Source of the DNA: an uncultured Lachnospiraceae bacterium
Lineage (GTDB): Bacteria; Bacillota; Clostridia; Lachnospirales; Lachnospiraceae
Assembly: GCA_946629665.1 (NCBI GenBank)
Contig: CAMOYC010000002.1
Coordinates: 1 to 43,968, forward strand
Direction of reading: 5' to 3'
Length of the DNA stretch: 43,968 nucleotides
Position 1 is the stretch's first letter. Each line of letters opens with the position of its first letter. Positions 19,191 through 28,442 of this stretch are shown here, one piece after another. A model generated the notes under the pieces. That model had not been told where the DNA came from, did no database searches, and saw nothing but the letters and a program-made list of their open reading frames with translations. The position numbers and the translations under genes are program-made.

Positions 19191-20537
19191 TTGATTCATC
19201 AGTATAAAAACAATGGCTTTAACATTGTCATGGACGTATGCAGCGGTGCGATCCATGTGGTAGATGATGTCACTTATGATGTAGTCGCTCTGTTTGAGAA
19301 GAAAGATTTAGAGGAGATCAAAGCTGAACTGGATTATCCGGACACGGAGATCGAGGAGGCTTACGGAGAGATCCGGGAACTGAAGCAGGAGGGCCTGCTT
19401 TTTACCGAGGATATCTACGAAGATTACATCACGGAGGTGAAAAGCCGTAAGACGGTGGTAAAGGCGCTCTGCCTTCATATAGCCCACGATTGTAATCTCG
19501 CCTGCCGCTACTGCTTCGCCGAGGAAGGAGAGTATCAGGGACAGCGGGGGCTTATGAGCGCTGAAGTCGGACGGGCCGCCCTGGATTTTCTTGTGGAGAA
19601 TTCGGGGAACCGGAGGAATCTGGAAGTGGATTTCTTTGGCGGAGAACCGACGATGAACTTCGAGGTGGTAAAGGAGATCGTGCGTTACGGACGGTCACTG
19701 GAAGAGAAGCATGATAAGCATTTTCGTTTTACCCTGACCACCAACGGGCTGCTGGTGAACGATGAGATCATCGGGTTTGCCAACAAGGAGATGGACAATG
19801 TGGTCATGAGCATTGACGGCCGCCGGGAGGTGCATGATTACATGCGGCCTACCCGGAACGGAAAACCCAGCTATGACCTGATCCTGCCCAAGTTCAAGAA
19901 GTTTGCGGATTCAAGGAACCAGCAAAAGTATTATGTCAGAGGTACATTTACCAACCGGAACCTGGATTTTGCCAGCGATGTGATCCATCTGGCGGATGAA
20001 GGGTTTGAGCAGATTTCCATGGAGCCGGTCGTAGGAGAGGCGGACGAACCTTACGCGATCCAGGAAAAAGACTTGCCAAGGGTTTTTGCGGAGTATGACC
20101 GGCTGGCCAGGGAGATGATCAAAAGAAGAAAGGAAGGGAGACCCTTTCATTTCTTCCACTTTATGATCGACCTGACGGGAGGCCCCTGTGTGGCCAAACG
20201 TCTCTCGGGATGCGGGAGCGGTACGGAGTATATGGCCGTGACCCCCTGGGGTGACCTCTACCCCTGTCATCAGTTTGTCGGGGAGGAAGAGTTTAAGCTG
20301 GGTGATGTATTCACCGGCATTAAGAGGACAGATATCTGCGACAGATTTCGCAGCTGTAATGTATATACCAAGGAAAAATGCAGGGATTGTTTCGCCAGAT
20401 TTTACTGCAGCGGAGGCTGTCCTGCGAATTCCTATAAGTTCCAGGGAAGAATCGATGACTCATATGATCTGAGTTGCGAGATGGAAAGAAAGCGCGTAGA
20501 GTGCGCGATCATGCTGCAGGCTGCTTTGGCTGAGTAA
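19191..20537 (+). CDS. scfB: SCIFF maturase, radical SAM/SPASM thioether-forming enzyme
   Basis: The enzyme modifies the SCIFF peptide encoded upstream. The 448 residues begin with an N-terminal domain (1-85) resembling the peptide-binding RRE. The radical SAM motif is C101-x3-C105-x2-C108, and the domain continues with FFGGEPTMNFEVV and TTNGLL. The C-terminal SPASM domain has a Cys series around GCGSGTEYMAVTPWGDLYPCHQ and CRDCFARFYCSGGCPANSY, enough for two auxiliary iron-sulfur clusters. The start is TTG at 19191 with AAAGGAG 8 nt upstream. No upstream ATG fits, and MIHQYKNNGFNIVMD is a normal family start. No dedicated peptidase or ABC exporter is nearby. The flanking export genes are yajC and secDF. 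Confidence 0.94.
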   Translation: MIHQYKNNGFNIVMDVCSGAIHVVDDVTYDVVALFEKKDLEEIKAELDYPDTEIEEAYGEIRELKQEGLLFTEDIYEDYITEVKSRKTVVKALCLHIAHDCNLACRYCFAEEGEYQGQRGLMSAEVGRAALDFLVENSGNRRNLEVDFFGGEPTMNFEVVKEIVRYGRSLEEKHDKHFRFTLTTNGLLVNDEIIGFANKEMDNVVMSIDGRREVHDYMRPTRNGKPSYDLILPKFKKFADSRNQQKYYVRGTFTNRNLDFASDVIHLADEGFEQISMEPVVGEADEPYAIQEKDLPRVFAEYDRLAREMIKRRKEGRPFHFFHFMIDLTGGPCVAKRLSGCGSGTEYMAVTPWGDLYPCHQFVGEEEFKLGDVFTGIKRTDICDRFRSCNVYTKEKCRDCFARFYCSGGCPANSYKFQGRIDDSYDLSCEMERKRVECAIMLQAALAE

Positions 20538-20570
20538 CCGCGGCGATATTGTAAAGGAGGAAATAAGGAG

Positions 20571-22796
20571 ATGGCCAAGAAACGTAAACACAGCACCAAT
20601 CCGAAACAGAGAGAACTTCTGATCCTGTTTATGATCGTGATCCTTGCGATCACATCGGTTTACGGTGTTGCGGTAGGATTTGGAAAACAGCATAAGGGTT
20701 CTGCCAAGAACATCGAGCTGGGACTTGACCTGCGGGGAGGTGTCAGCATTACCTATGAGATCGATGAGAAGAACCCGAGTGAAACGGATATCACAGATAC
20801 GGTCTACAAGCTGCAGAAGCGTGTTGAGAACTTCTCGACCGAGGCAGAAGTATACCGTGAGGGTGACAAGCGTATCACCGTAGAGATTCCGGGTGAAACG
20901 GATGCCAACAAGGTCCTGAATGACCTTGGTAAGCAGGGTGCCCTTGAGTTCAAGCTGGAAGACGGTACCGTTGTCCTTACCGGTGCCAATATCAAGAGCG
21001 CCGAGGCCGGGACCCAGGAGAAGAACGGAATTGACGATTACGTTGTACAGCTGAGCATGGACTCTGCAGGCGCAAAAGCTTTTGCCGATGCAACGGCAGC
21101 CAACATCGGCAAGCCCATCTACATCTACTATGACAACGAAGTGGTAAGCGCTCCTACCGTGCAGTCTGCGATCACAGACGGACAGTGCGTGATTGAGGGA
21201 ATGGGCAACTATGATGCAGCCAATGAGCTGGCTACCACGATCCGTATCGGTGCCCTTCCTCTGACTCTGAATGAGATGCGTTCCAACTCTGTAGACGCCA
21301 AGCTTGGTGCGAATGCGATTTCCACCAGTCTGAAGGCCGGTGCCATCGGTCTCGCTTTAGTCGTTATCTTCATGACAGCGGTTTACTATCTGCCTGGTTT
21401 CCTTGCAGGAATCGCGCTGATCATCTATATTTTCTTAAACCTGCTGGCGATCAACGGCTTCAATGCTACTCTGACCCTGCCCGGTATTGCCGGTGTCCTG
21501 CTGGCCATCGGTATGGCGGTAGACGCCAACGTCATCATATTCACCCGTATCCGGGAGGAGATCGCTGACGGAAAGTCCGTCCTCAACTCGATCGAATCCG
21601 GTTACAATAAGGCACTCTCTGCGATCCTGGATGGTAATATCACCACACTGATCGCGGCAGCCGTTCTCTGGATGAAAGGATCCGGTACTGTTAAAGGATT
21701 TGCTCAGACACTGGCGATCGGTATCATTTTATCCATGTTTACAGCCCTTGTGGTTACAAGACATCTGATGCTGGCTTTCTACCATATGGGAGCTGTCAAT
21801 GAGAAATTATACGGCAGAGCGAAGCAGACCAAGGTCTTCAATTTTGTCAAGATCAGCAAGTACTGCTTTATCGGTTCCCTGATCGTGATCCTTATGGCTT
21901 TTGCCTTCATGCCGATCAATGTAAAACGTTACGGCAATATCTTGAATTATGACCTGGAATTCTCGGGCGGTACTTCGATCTCGATGACCTTAGACAAGAA
22001 CATCGATGAGAAGACCGGGGACGAGATCGTTCAGACGGTAAAAGATACCGTCAATGTGAAGACTGTCCAGAAACAGCAGGTGCGGAACGCTCCGAAGGAG
22101 ATCATCATCAAGACCAACGAGCTCTCCGTAGCTGACCGTGAGAAACTGGAGAATACACTGGAAAAGAAGTATAAGGTAGCCCAGTACAGCGCGGAGGAGA
22201 TTTCCGGGTCCGTATCGGATGAGATGAAGAGCGATGCGGTCATTTCCGTCATTCTCGCTTCCATCCTGATGCTGATCTACATTGCCTTCCGTTTCCGGGA
22301 TGTCCGGTTTGGTGCGAGTGCGGTTCTTGCTCTGCTGCATGACGTACTGGTTGTCCTGACCCTTTACTCCGTGGCCGGCCTTTCGGTAGGTAATACCTTC
22401 ATCGCCTGTATGCTGACGATTCTCGGTTATTCTGTCAATGCGACGATCGTTATCTTCGACCGTATTCGTGAGAATCTGAGGAATAATCAGCTTGTGAAGC
22501 AGGGGATCGACGTGGTGGTCAACGCAAGTATCAGCCAGACCCTGAGCCGGTCCATCAATACATCCCTGACATCTTTCATCACGATCTTCATGCTGTATCT
22601 TTTCGGCGTATCCTCCATCAAGGAGTTTACTCTGGCGCTGATGGCAGGTATCGTCTGCGGATGTTATTCTTCCATCTGTATTTCCGGACCGATCTGGTAT
22701 CTGATGAGAAACCGTCTTGATAAGAGGAGAGCAGACGCTAAAGCGGAGTCCAAGAAGAAAGCGAACGCCAAAAAGGATAAGAAAAAGAAAAAATAA
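20571..22796 (+). CDS. secDF: Fused protein translocase subunit SecDF
   Basis: SecD and SecF pull exported proteins through the SecYEG channel using the proton or sodium gradient. Here they are one 741-residue chain, as in many Firmicutes. The SecD half starts with a helix at about 16-34 and LGLDLRGGVSITYEI, a large extracytoplasmic domain, and helices near residues 260-400. The SecF half begins around residue 425 and has LEFSGGTSISMTL, another external domain and the final helices. The C-terminus is strongly Lys-rich. SD AAAGGAGG precedes the ATG. recJ starts on the next base after the stop codon. Confidence 0.96.
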   Translation: MAKKRKHSTNPKQRELLILFMIVILAITSVYGVAVGFGKQHKGSAKNIELGLDLRGGVSITYEIDEKNPSETDITDTVYKLQKRVENFSTEAEVYREGDKRITVEIPGETDANKVLNDLGKQGALEFKLEDGTVVLTGANIKSAEAGTQEKNGIDDYVVQLSMDSAGAKAFADATAANIGKPIYIYYDNEVVSAPTVQSAITDGQCVIEGMGNYDAANELATTIRIGALPLTLNEMRSNSVDAKLGANAISTSLKAGAIGLALVVIFMTAVYYLPGFLAGIALIIYIFLNLLAINGFNATLTLPGIAGVLLAIGMAVDANVIIFTRIREEIADGKSVLNSIESGYNKALSAILDGNITTLIAAAVLWMKGSGTVKGFAQTLAIGIILSMFTALVVTRHLMLAFYHMGAVNEKLYGRAKQTKVFNFVKISKYCFIGSLIVILMAFAFMPINVKRYGNILNYDLEFSGGTSISMTLDKNIDEKTGDEIVQTVKDTVNVKTVQKQQVRNAPKEIIIKTNELSVADREKLENTLEKKYKVAQYSAEEISGSVSDEMKSDAVISVILASILMLIYIAFRFRDVRFGASAVLALLHDVLVVLTLYSVAGLSVGNTFIACMLTILGYSVNATIVIFDRIRENLRNNQLVKQGIDVVVNASISQTLSRSINTSLTSFITIFMLYLFGVSSIKEFTLALMAGIVCGCYSSICISGPIWYLMRNRLDKRRADAKAESKKKANAKKDKKKKK

Positions 22797-24578
22797 ATGG
22801 CAGCGAATGAGAAATGGGTTCTGACCTCAAAGAGGGCAGACTTTAAAGCGATCGGTAAAAAATTCGGCATTGATCAGGTGACGGCCCGTCTGATCCGGAA
22901 CAGAGACCTTGTGACGGAGGAAGAGATCGATCGTTATCTGAACGCCGATATGGAGGATCTGTATGATCCTCATGCCTTGAAGGATATGGATCTGGCTGCC
23001 GGGATCATGGAAGAAAAGATACGGGCGGGAGTAAAGATCCGGATCATCTCCGATTATGACGCGGATGGTGTTACTTCCAATTACATTCTCCTGAAGGGGT
23101 TAAGGCGCTGTGGTGCCCTTGTGGATTACCGCATTCCTGACCGGGTGGAGGATGGCTACGGGCTGAATGAATCGCTGGTTAAGGACGCGGCCAATGACGG
23201 GATTGATACGCTGATCACCTGTGATAACGGTATATCTGCGGCAGACCAGATTGCCCTCGGCAATGAGCTGGGGATCACCACCATCATCACAGATCATCAT
23301 GAAGTTCCCTTCTCTGTAGCCGAGGACGGAGAAAAGGTACAGATTCTGCCGCCTGCAGCAGCTGTGGTGGATCCGAAAAGGTATGATTGCAGCTATCCTT
23401 TTCCCTCAATCTGTGGTGCCCTTGTCGCCTTCAAGTTTATCCAGGTCCTTTATGAGCGGATGGGTATCGGACAGGAAGCGGCTGAAGAATTTATCGAGCC
23501 GGCAGCGATCGGCACCGTGTGCGATGTGATGCCTCTGCAGGATGAAAACCGTATCCTGGTAAAAGAAGGCCTCAGAAGGATGCAGCATACACAGATTCCC
23601 GGCCTGAGGGCCCTGATCCAATGTACCGGGCTGCAGGGTAAAGAAATCGGAACCTATCACCTGGGTTTTGTGATCGGCCCATGTATCAATGCTTCCGGAC
23701 GGCTTTCCACGGCGGAAAAGGCTCTTGACCTTTTGCTTTGTGAGGATTATTCCGAGTGTCTGAAGATGGCCGAAGAACTGGCACATCTGAATGAGCAGAG
23801 GAAGGAGCTGACAAGACAGGGGATCCTTGCAGCCAAACAGTATGTGGAAGACTGTGGCTTTGCGGAAGATGATGTCCTGGTTGTCTATCTGCCCGACTGC
23901 CATGAGAGCATCGCAGGAATCATCGCCGGCAAGGTGAGAGAAGAATACAATAAACCGACCTTTGTCATCACCCGGTCAAAACATGGACTGAAGGGGTCCG
24001 GAAGATCGATCCCTGCCTATTCCATGTACGAGGAACTGACAAAGTGCAGTGACCTGCTTGACGGGTTTGGCGGCCACCCTCTGGCGGCAGGCCTATCCCT
24101 GCAGGAGGAAAACCTGGAGGATTTCCGGCGCAGGCTGAACGACCTGTCCTCTCTGACCGGGGAGGACCTGACCAGGAAGATTGTCCTGGACCTGCAGCTT
24201 CCCTTTTATTATATCAGTGAGAAGCTGATCCGGGAGATGAAGTGCCTGGAGCCCTGCGGGACCGGCAACAGAAAACCGGTCTTCGGGGAGCGTAACCTGC
24301 AGATTGTCAGAGCCTTTGAAACAGGCGGCAGAAAGTTTATGAAGCTGAGCCTCCGGAATGAGGGAGGCATCACGCTGGATGCCATCTGCTTCCAGGACCC
24401 GGAAACCTTCTGGGGCAAGCTGGAAGAAAGCTGCGGTAAGCCTGCCATGGAGCTTGTGAAAAAGAACAAGCCGAGCCCTGTCAGGATGACGATCGCCTAC
24501 ACTCCTGAGATCAATGAATGGAACGGTGTCAGAAGTATTCAGGTGCGGATTTTGAACTTTCAATTCAGAAATTTATGA
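22797..24578 (+). CDS. recJ: Single-stranded-DNA-specific exonuclease RecJ
   Basis: RecJ degrades single-stranded DNA 5' to 3' in recombination and repair. The 593-residue protein has DHH-family motifs: DYDADG at 86-91, TCDNG near 140, and the name-giving DHH at 166-168. The DHHA1 region includes GRLSTAEKALDLLL, GIIAGKV, KGSGRS and GFGGHPLAAGLSL. An OB-like C-terminal domain ends the protein, which is compact compared with longer Bacillus homologs. It begins immediately after the secDF stop codon, with the SD inside the Lys-rich end of secDF, so translation is likely coupled. A secDF-recJ-apt order is common in Clostridia. Confidence 0.95.
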   Translation: MAANEKWVLTSKRADFKAIGKKFGIDQVTARLIRNRDLVTEEEIDRYLNADMEDLYDPHALKDMDLAAGIMEEKIRAGVKIRIISDYDADGVTSNYILLKGLRRCGALVDYRIPDRVEDGYGLNESLVKDAANDGIDTLITCDNGISAADQIALGNELGITTIITDHHEVPFSVAEDGEKVQILPPAAAVVDPKRYDCSYPFPSICGALVAFKFIQVLYERMGIGQEAAEEFIEPAAIGTVCDVMPLQDENRILVKEGLRRMQHTQIPGLRALIQCTGLQGKEIGTYHLGFVIGPCINASGRLSTAEKALDLLLCEDYSECLKMAEELAHLNEQRKELTRQGILAAKQYVEDCGFAEDDVLVVYLPDCHESIAGIIAGKVREEYNKPTFVITRSKHGLKGSGRSIPAYSMYEELTKCSDLLDGFGGHPLAAGLSLQEENLEDFRRRLNDLSSLTGEDLTRKIVLDLQLPFYYISEKLIREMKCLEPCGTGNRKPVFGERNLQIVRAFETGGRKFMKLSLRNEGGITLDAICFQDPETFWGKLEESCGKPAMELVKKNKPSPVRMTIAYTPEINEWNGVRSIQVRILNFQFRNL

Positions 24579-24614
24579 TTCTCATAAAATCTACTGTTAT
24601 TTCTAAGAGATATC

Positions 24615-24623
24615 TGCTATAAT
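24615..24623 (+). promoter_or_regulatory. Extended -10 promoter for apt
   Basis: TATAAT at 24618-24623 with TGC before it forms an extended -10. The leader of roughly 105 nt has some pairing potential, such as GGACTC with GAGTTT, but matches no riboswitch I recognise. Confidence 0.55.
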
Positions 24624-24733
24624 TACAAAGTAAGTATGTGTAGGACTCTGTTTCCTTTTATCGGGGAGGCCGAGTTTACAAAAAGCCGGAGAAGGCATAT
24701 ATCACACATTGATTATTGGAGGAGTGAGTAGCC

Positions 24734-25267
24734 GTGAATAGAGAAAGAAAACTTGAAGAATACGTGACCAGCATTCCTGATTTCCCCAAGAAGGGAATTA
24801 TTTTCCGTGACATCACCTCTATGCTGCAGAATCCGGAAGGATTGAAGCTCAGCGTACACCAGCTGATGAAAGCCCTGGAAGGGGTTGATTTTGATCTGGT
24901 GGCAGGAACGGAATCAAGAGGCTTCCTCTTTGGTATGCCCATCGCTTATAATAAGAGCAAGGGATTTGTTCTCATCCGCAAGAAGGGCAAGCTGCCCAGA
25001 GAGACTGTTTCCAAAGAGTATAATCTGGAGTACGGTACCGCGACGATCGAGATCCACAAGGATGCAATCTTCCCGGGTCAGCGTGTGGTCCTGGTGGATG
25101 ACCTGCTGGCGACTGGCGGAACCGCAAAGGCAGCGATCGAACTGATCGAGGAATTAGGCGGAGTTGTTGTGAAGGCTCTCTTCGTGATGGAGCTTGAAGG
25201 GCTTAAGGGAAGAGAGGCTTTAGCAGGATACGATGTTGAATCTATCATTTCCTATCCTGGAAACTAA
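24734..25267 (+). CDS. apt: Adenine phosphoribosyltransferase
   Basis: Apt salvages adenine by joining it to PRPP to make AMP. The 177-residue protein has the type I phosphoribosyltransferase PRPP loop VLVDDLLATGGTA at 119-131. Other family hallmarks are FPKKGIIFRDIT near the start, GTESRGFLFG and RKKGKLPRETVS. The start is GTG with GGAGGAG at 24718-24724, 9 nt upstream. No ATG occurs early enough to give a complete protein. A terminator follows about 50 nt downstream. In other Firmicutes recJ and apt are followed by relA, which is absent here. Confidence 0.96.
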   Translation: MNRERKLEEYVTSIPDFPKKGIIFRDITSMLQNPEGLKLSVHQLMKALEGVDFDLVAGTESRGFLFGMPIAYNKSKGFVLIRKKGKLPRETVSKEYNLEYGTATIEIHKDAIFPGQRVVLVDDLLATGGTAKAAIELIEELGGVVVKALFVMELEGLKGREALAGYDVESIISYPGN

Positions 25268-25319
25268 TGATTATCGACACTTGCTATCTATTTTGTTTTA
25301 AATCTCTATTATGATTTTT

Positions 25320-25368
25320 ACTGCATATTTTCTTCTGACTATTGAGAGGGAAATGTGCAGTTTTTTTT
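25320..25368 (+). terminator. Terminator after apt
   Basis: ACTGCATATTTTC at 25320-25332 pairs, with wobbles, with GGAAATGTGCAGT at about 25349-25361. The downstream arm runs into eight T residues ending at 25368. Confidence 0.85.
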
Positions 25369-25387
25369 CTCTCATCCTTCATTATTC

Positions 25388-25416
25388 TTTACAAAAACTG
25401 GTACATGTTGTATCAT
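25388..25416 (+). promoter_or_regulatory. Promoter of the RpiR-family regulator
   Basis: TTTACA at 25388-25393 and TATCAT at 25411-25416 are 17 bp apart. Downstream GGGGAG is followed by a short hairpin, GTCTC-CAA-GAGAC at 25449-25461, just before the ATG. Confidence 0.7.
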
Positions 25417-25464
25417 GAAATAGCACGGCATTGTGCAATATGAGGGGAGTCTCCAAGAGACAAT

Positions 25465-26358
25465 ATGAGAGAACAGGTGGTTAATCAATTGAACAGTTTG
25501 AATTTATTACAGAGAATCGAGAAGAAGGAGAGCAGCTTCAGCAAAGGTCAGAAAAGGCTGGCGGCCTATATCACGGAGAATTATGATATTGCTGCATACC
25601 TGACTGCCTCCAAGCTTGGCAAGGAAGCCGGCGTCAGCGAGTCAACGGTGGTAAGGTTTGCCTACCAGCTGGAATATGAAGGCTATCCGGACCTGCAGAA
25701 GGCGATTCAGGTCATTGTCAAGACGAATTCCAATTCCATTCAGAGAATGTCACTCTCGTCGAAGAGGTACCAGGAGAAAGGCGTGCTGAAAAGTGTTCTT
25801 TACACGGATGCGGACCGTTTAAAAGAGACGATCTCCGATGTGGATTCCGAGGAATTTGACAAGGCTGTAAACATGATCAACAAGGCCAGACGGCTGTATA
25901 TTTTAGGGGCAAGGTCCGCTGCTTACCTGGCGGGGCTGATGGGCTACTACTTCAAGATGATGTTTGAGGATAACATCATCATCGTGGATGCCAATTCCAC
26001 TTCGGAGACCCTGGAGCAGATCTACAATATCGGCGAGGATGATGTGATCATGGGGATCACTTTCCCCCGCTATTCCAAGAGAACGATCCTGGCTCTTCAG
26101 TATGCCAAGAATCATGGGGCCAAGACCATCGCCCTCACGGACAATCTCCAGTCACCGATCACGGATTATTCCGATTGTACCCTGATCGCCAAGAGTGACG
26201 TGATGACGATCGTGGATTCTCTGGTGAGCCCGTTAAGTGTGGTCAACGCTCTGGTCACAGCGATTGCCCTGCTTCGTAAAGAAGATGTGGAGAAGCGCCT
26301 GATGGCTCTCGAAGAATTGTGGAATGAATACGATGTTTATAACAGGAGTCTCACATAA
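25465..26358 (+). CDS. MurR/RpiR-family transcriptional regulator (HTH plus SIS domain)
   Basis: These regulators sense phosphosugars through a SIS domain and bind DNA through an N-terminal helix-turn-helix. The 297-residue protein has the HTH at about residues 25-85, including KGQKRLAAYI, ASKLGKEAGVSESTVVRFAYQL and GYPDLQ. The SIS domain spans about 125-260, with LYILGARSAAYLAGLMGYYFKMM, ANSTSETLEQI and GITFPRYSKRTI. The ATG at 25465 has only AAGAGA close by, as the better GGGGAG lies about 15 nt away. A TTG at 25489 with AGGTGG upstream is an alternative that would remove eight residues. No sugar-use gene is adjacent. The next gene, a flavoprotein, starts right after its stop codon, so the two are coupled. 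The effector and targets are unknown. Confidence 0.9.
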   Translation: MREQVVNQLNSLNLLQRIEKKESSFSKGQKRLAAYITENYDIAAYLTASKLGKEAGVSESTVVRFAYQLEYEGYPDLQKAIQVIVKTNSNSIQRMSLSSKRYQEKGVLKSVLYTDADRLKETISDVDSEEFDKAVNMINKARRLYILGARSAAYLAGLMGYYFKMMFEDNIIIVDANSTSETLEQIYNIGEDDVIMGITFPRYSKRTILALQYAKNHGAKTIALTDNLQSPITDYSDCTLIAKSDVMTIVDSLVSPLSVVNALVTAIALLRKEDVEKRLMALEELWNEYDVYNRSLT

Positions 26359-27615
26359 ATGAAAAGAAGAACCATAGTTATTGTGGGCGGAGGGGCAGCC
26401 GGTATGATGGCTGCCATTTCTGCGTCAGGAGAAGACAATAATGTGATCCTGCTGGAAGCAAATGAGAAGCTCGGAAAGAAGCTGTTCATTACAGGCAAAG
26501 GCCGATGCAATGTTACGACAGCCTGTCCGCCGGAGGATTTTCTGGCCAATGTATGCTCCAATCCCCGCTTCCTCTACAGCTCCTTTGCCCGGTTTTCCAA
26601 TGAGGATATGATACATTTTCTTGAAAAGGCAGGTTTGAAGCTCAAGACAGAGAGAGGGCAGAGAGTCTTTCCTGTTTCTGACAAGTCGGCGGATGTGATC
26701 GATACCCTGAAAAGAGAATGCAGGAAAAAGGGCGTCAGAGTGCATCTGAACAGCAAGGTGGAGTCACTTAAAATGAACGAAAAGGGCAGTGTGGTCTGTG
26801 GAGTAGTCCTGGAATCCGGCGATGAGATCGGAGCGGATGCGGTGATCCTTGCCTGCGGCGGAAAGTCTTACCCATCCACCGGTTCCGACGGGAACGGCTA
26901 TGCGCTTGCCATTCAGGCGGGCCACAGCCTGCGGGAGCCGGAGCCTTCCCTGGTTCCCTTTATCATGGAGGAAAGCTGGTGCAGGGACCTCATGGGTCTT
27001 ACGCTGAAAAATGTATCCATGAGCCTCAAAATCGATAAGAAGACAATCTACCAGGGATTCGGGGAATTCCTCTTTACCCACTTTGGGGTCAGCGGCCCCC
27101 TGGTGCTTACGGCCAGCACCTGCCTGGGCCGTTACGGCAGGCAGTTAAAGCAGGGCAAGATCCGGCTGATCCTGGATCTGAAGCCGGCTCTGGATCCGGA
27201 CCAGCTTGACAAGCGGTTCCTTCGTGACTTTGATATGTTTCGCAACAAGAATCTCTCCAACGTGATGGAAGGCCTCCTGCCCCGGAAGATGGTCCCTGTC
27301 TTCCTGGAGATCAGCGGGATGGACGGGGAGAAGAAAGTCCGGGATATCAGCAAGAAGGACCGCCGCAGAATGGTGGAGATCATGAAAGCGCTGCCCATGC
27401 ATCTGAAAGGCGTGCGGGGTTTTGAGGAGGCTATTGTGACCAGGGGCGGTGTGAAGACAAAGGAAGTGGATCCGGCCACCATGGAATCCAAACTGGTTGG
27501 CGGTCTTTACTTTGCCGGTGAAATGCTGGACCTGGATGCAGTCACCGGAGGCTTTAATCTGCAGATCGCCTGGTCGACGGGCTACGCGGCCGGCTGTGCT
27601 GCCGGAGGCCACTGA
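26359..27615 (+). CDS. NAD(P)/FAD-dependent oxidoreductase, HI0933/BaiN family
   Basis: The 418-residue flavoprotein opens with a dinucleotide-binding fold, IVIVGGGAAGMMAA at 5-18. LGKKLFITGKGRCNVT, a segment typical of the HI0933/YhiN/BaiN family, follows. A second FAD contact is ILACGGKSYPSTGSDGNGY, and the C-terminus carries GLYFAGEMLDLDAVTGGFNLQIAWSTGYAAG. The family is widespread and mostly uncharacterised. One member, BaiN, was linked to bile-acid dehydroxylation, but sequence alone does not justify that role here. The ATG follows the stop codon of the RpiR-like gene without a gap. In many Clostridia this gene precedes cmk and ispH, as here. Confidence 0.92.
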   Translation: MKRRTIVIVGGGAAGMMAAISASGEDNNVILLEANEKLGKKLFITGKGRCNVTTACPPEDFLANVCSNPRFLYSSFARFSNEDMIHFLEKAGLKLKTERGQRVFPVSDKSADVIDTLKRECRKKGVRVHLNSKVESLKMNEKGSVVCGVVLESGDEIGADAVILACGGKSYPSTGSDGNGYALAIQAGHSLREPEPSLVPFIMEESWCRDLMGLTLKNVSMSLKIDKKTIYQGFGEFLFTHFGVSGPLVLTASTCLGRYGRQLKQGKIRLILDLKPALDPDQLDKRFLRDFDMFRNKNLSNVMEGLLPRKMVPVFLEISGMDGEKKVRDISKKDRRRMVEIMKALPMHLKGVRGFEEAIVTRGGVKTKEVDPATMESKLVGGLYFAGEMLDLDAVTGGFNLQIAWSTGYAAGCAAGGH

Positions 27616-27688
27616 GACAGGATGAGGTCTGCCGGCAGTTTTCCGTAAAACAGGGATAAATATATTACGAAAAAAGAAAGAAAATTGC

Positions 27689-27717
27689 TTTTCATTTTTA
27701 TTAATCTATGTTATATT
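27689..27717 (+). promoter_or_regulatory. Promoter of cmk-ispH-rpsA
   Basis: TTTTCA at 27689-27694 and TATATT at 27712-27717 are 17 bp apart, with TGT before the -10 making it extended. An AGGAGG SD follows before the ATG at 27757. Confidence 0.65.
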
Positions 27718-27756
27718 AATCTAGTGTGGATTTTTGTATAGTCAGGAGGAAAGTTC

Positions 27757-28422
27757 ATGTACAGTATTGCTATAGATGGTCCTGCCGGAGCGGGAAAGAG
27801 CACGATCGCGAAAGCTGTCGCGAAGGAAATAGGATTTATTTATGTCGATACAGGAGCCATGTATCGTGCACTCGCCCTTTATTTTCTCAGAGAGGGCGTG
27901 GACGGCCATGACCGTGAACGTATTGCAGCTGCCTGCCCGGACATCTCTGTCACGATTGATTATGATGAGGACGGCGGCCAGCAGATTTTCCTGAACGGGG
28001 AGAATGTTACATCCCTGATCCGCGAGGAGGAAGTCGGCAAGATGGCTTCCACCACATCTGCGATCCCGGAAGTGAGGGCAGCCCTGCTGGAGCTTCAGAG
28101 AGGGATGGCCAGAAGTGCCAACGTCCTTATGGACGGCAGAGATATCGGGACGAATGTCCTGCCGGATGCATCTCTCAAGATCTATCTGACTGCATCCGAC
28201 GATGTGAGAGCGAAGAGAAGATACGATGAGCTCACGGCAAAGGGTATCGCCTGTGATTATGATCAGATCAGGGAGGATATCATTGCCAGAGACAAGCAGG
28301 ATATGGAGCGGGAGATCGCTCCGCTGCGCCAGGCTGAAGATGCAGTCCTGGTCGACTCTTCCGAGCTTTCCATAGAACAGGTGATCGACAAGGTGATCGC
28401 CGAGTTCGAAAAAATAAAATAA
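27757..28422 (+). CDS. cmk: Cytidylate kinase
   Basis: Cmk phosphorylates CMP and dCMP to their diphosphates. The 221-residue protein has the P-loop GPAGAGKST at 8-16, YVDTGAMYRALALYF at about 29-43, and MDGRDIGTNVLPDASLKIYLTAS, the conserved nucleotide-binding region. AGGAGGAAAG lies about 6 nt upstream of the ATG. It is followed after 20 nt by ispH-rpsA. The coupling of cmk with a gene for S1 domains is ancient, as cmk-rpsA linkage is known in many bacteria. In Clostridia the S1 repeats are fused to IspH. Confidence 0.97.
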   Translation: MYSIAIDGPAGAGKSTIAKAVAKEIGFIYVDTGAMYRALALYFLREGVDGHDRERIAAACPDISVTIDYDEDGGQQIFLNGENVTSLIREEEVGKMASTTSAIPEVRAALLELQRGMARSANVLMDGRDIGTNVLPDASLKIYLTASDDVRAKRRYDELTAKGIACDYDQIREDIIARDKQDMEREIAPLRQAEDAVLVDSSELSIEQVIDKVIAEFEKIK

Positions 28423-28442
28423 AACTGTAACCGGAGTAAAGA

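Noticed and set aside
24624..24733. A purine riboswitch before apt
   Set aside because: The expected three-way junction and conserved loop bases are not seen. Only weak pairing exists.
26359..27615. Calling the flavoprotein a bile-acid dehydroxylation enzyme (BaiN)
   Set aside because: The HI0933/BaiN family is broad, no other bai genes are present, and the gene sits in a housekeeping context next to cmk and ispH.
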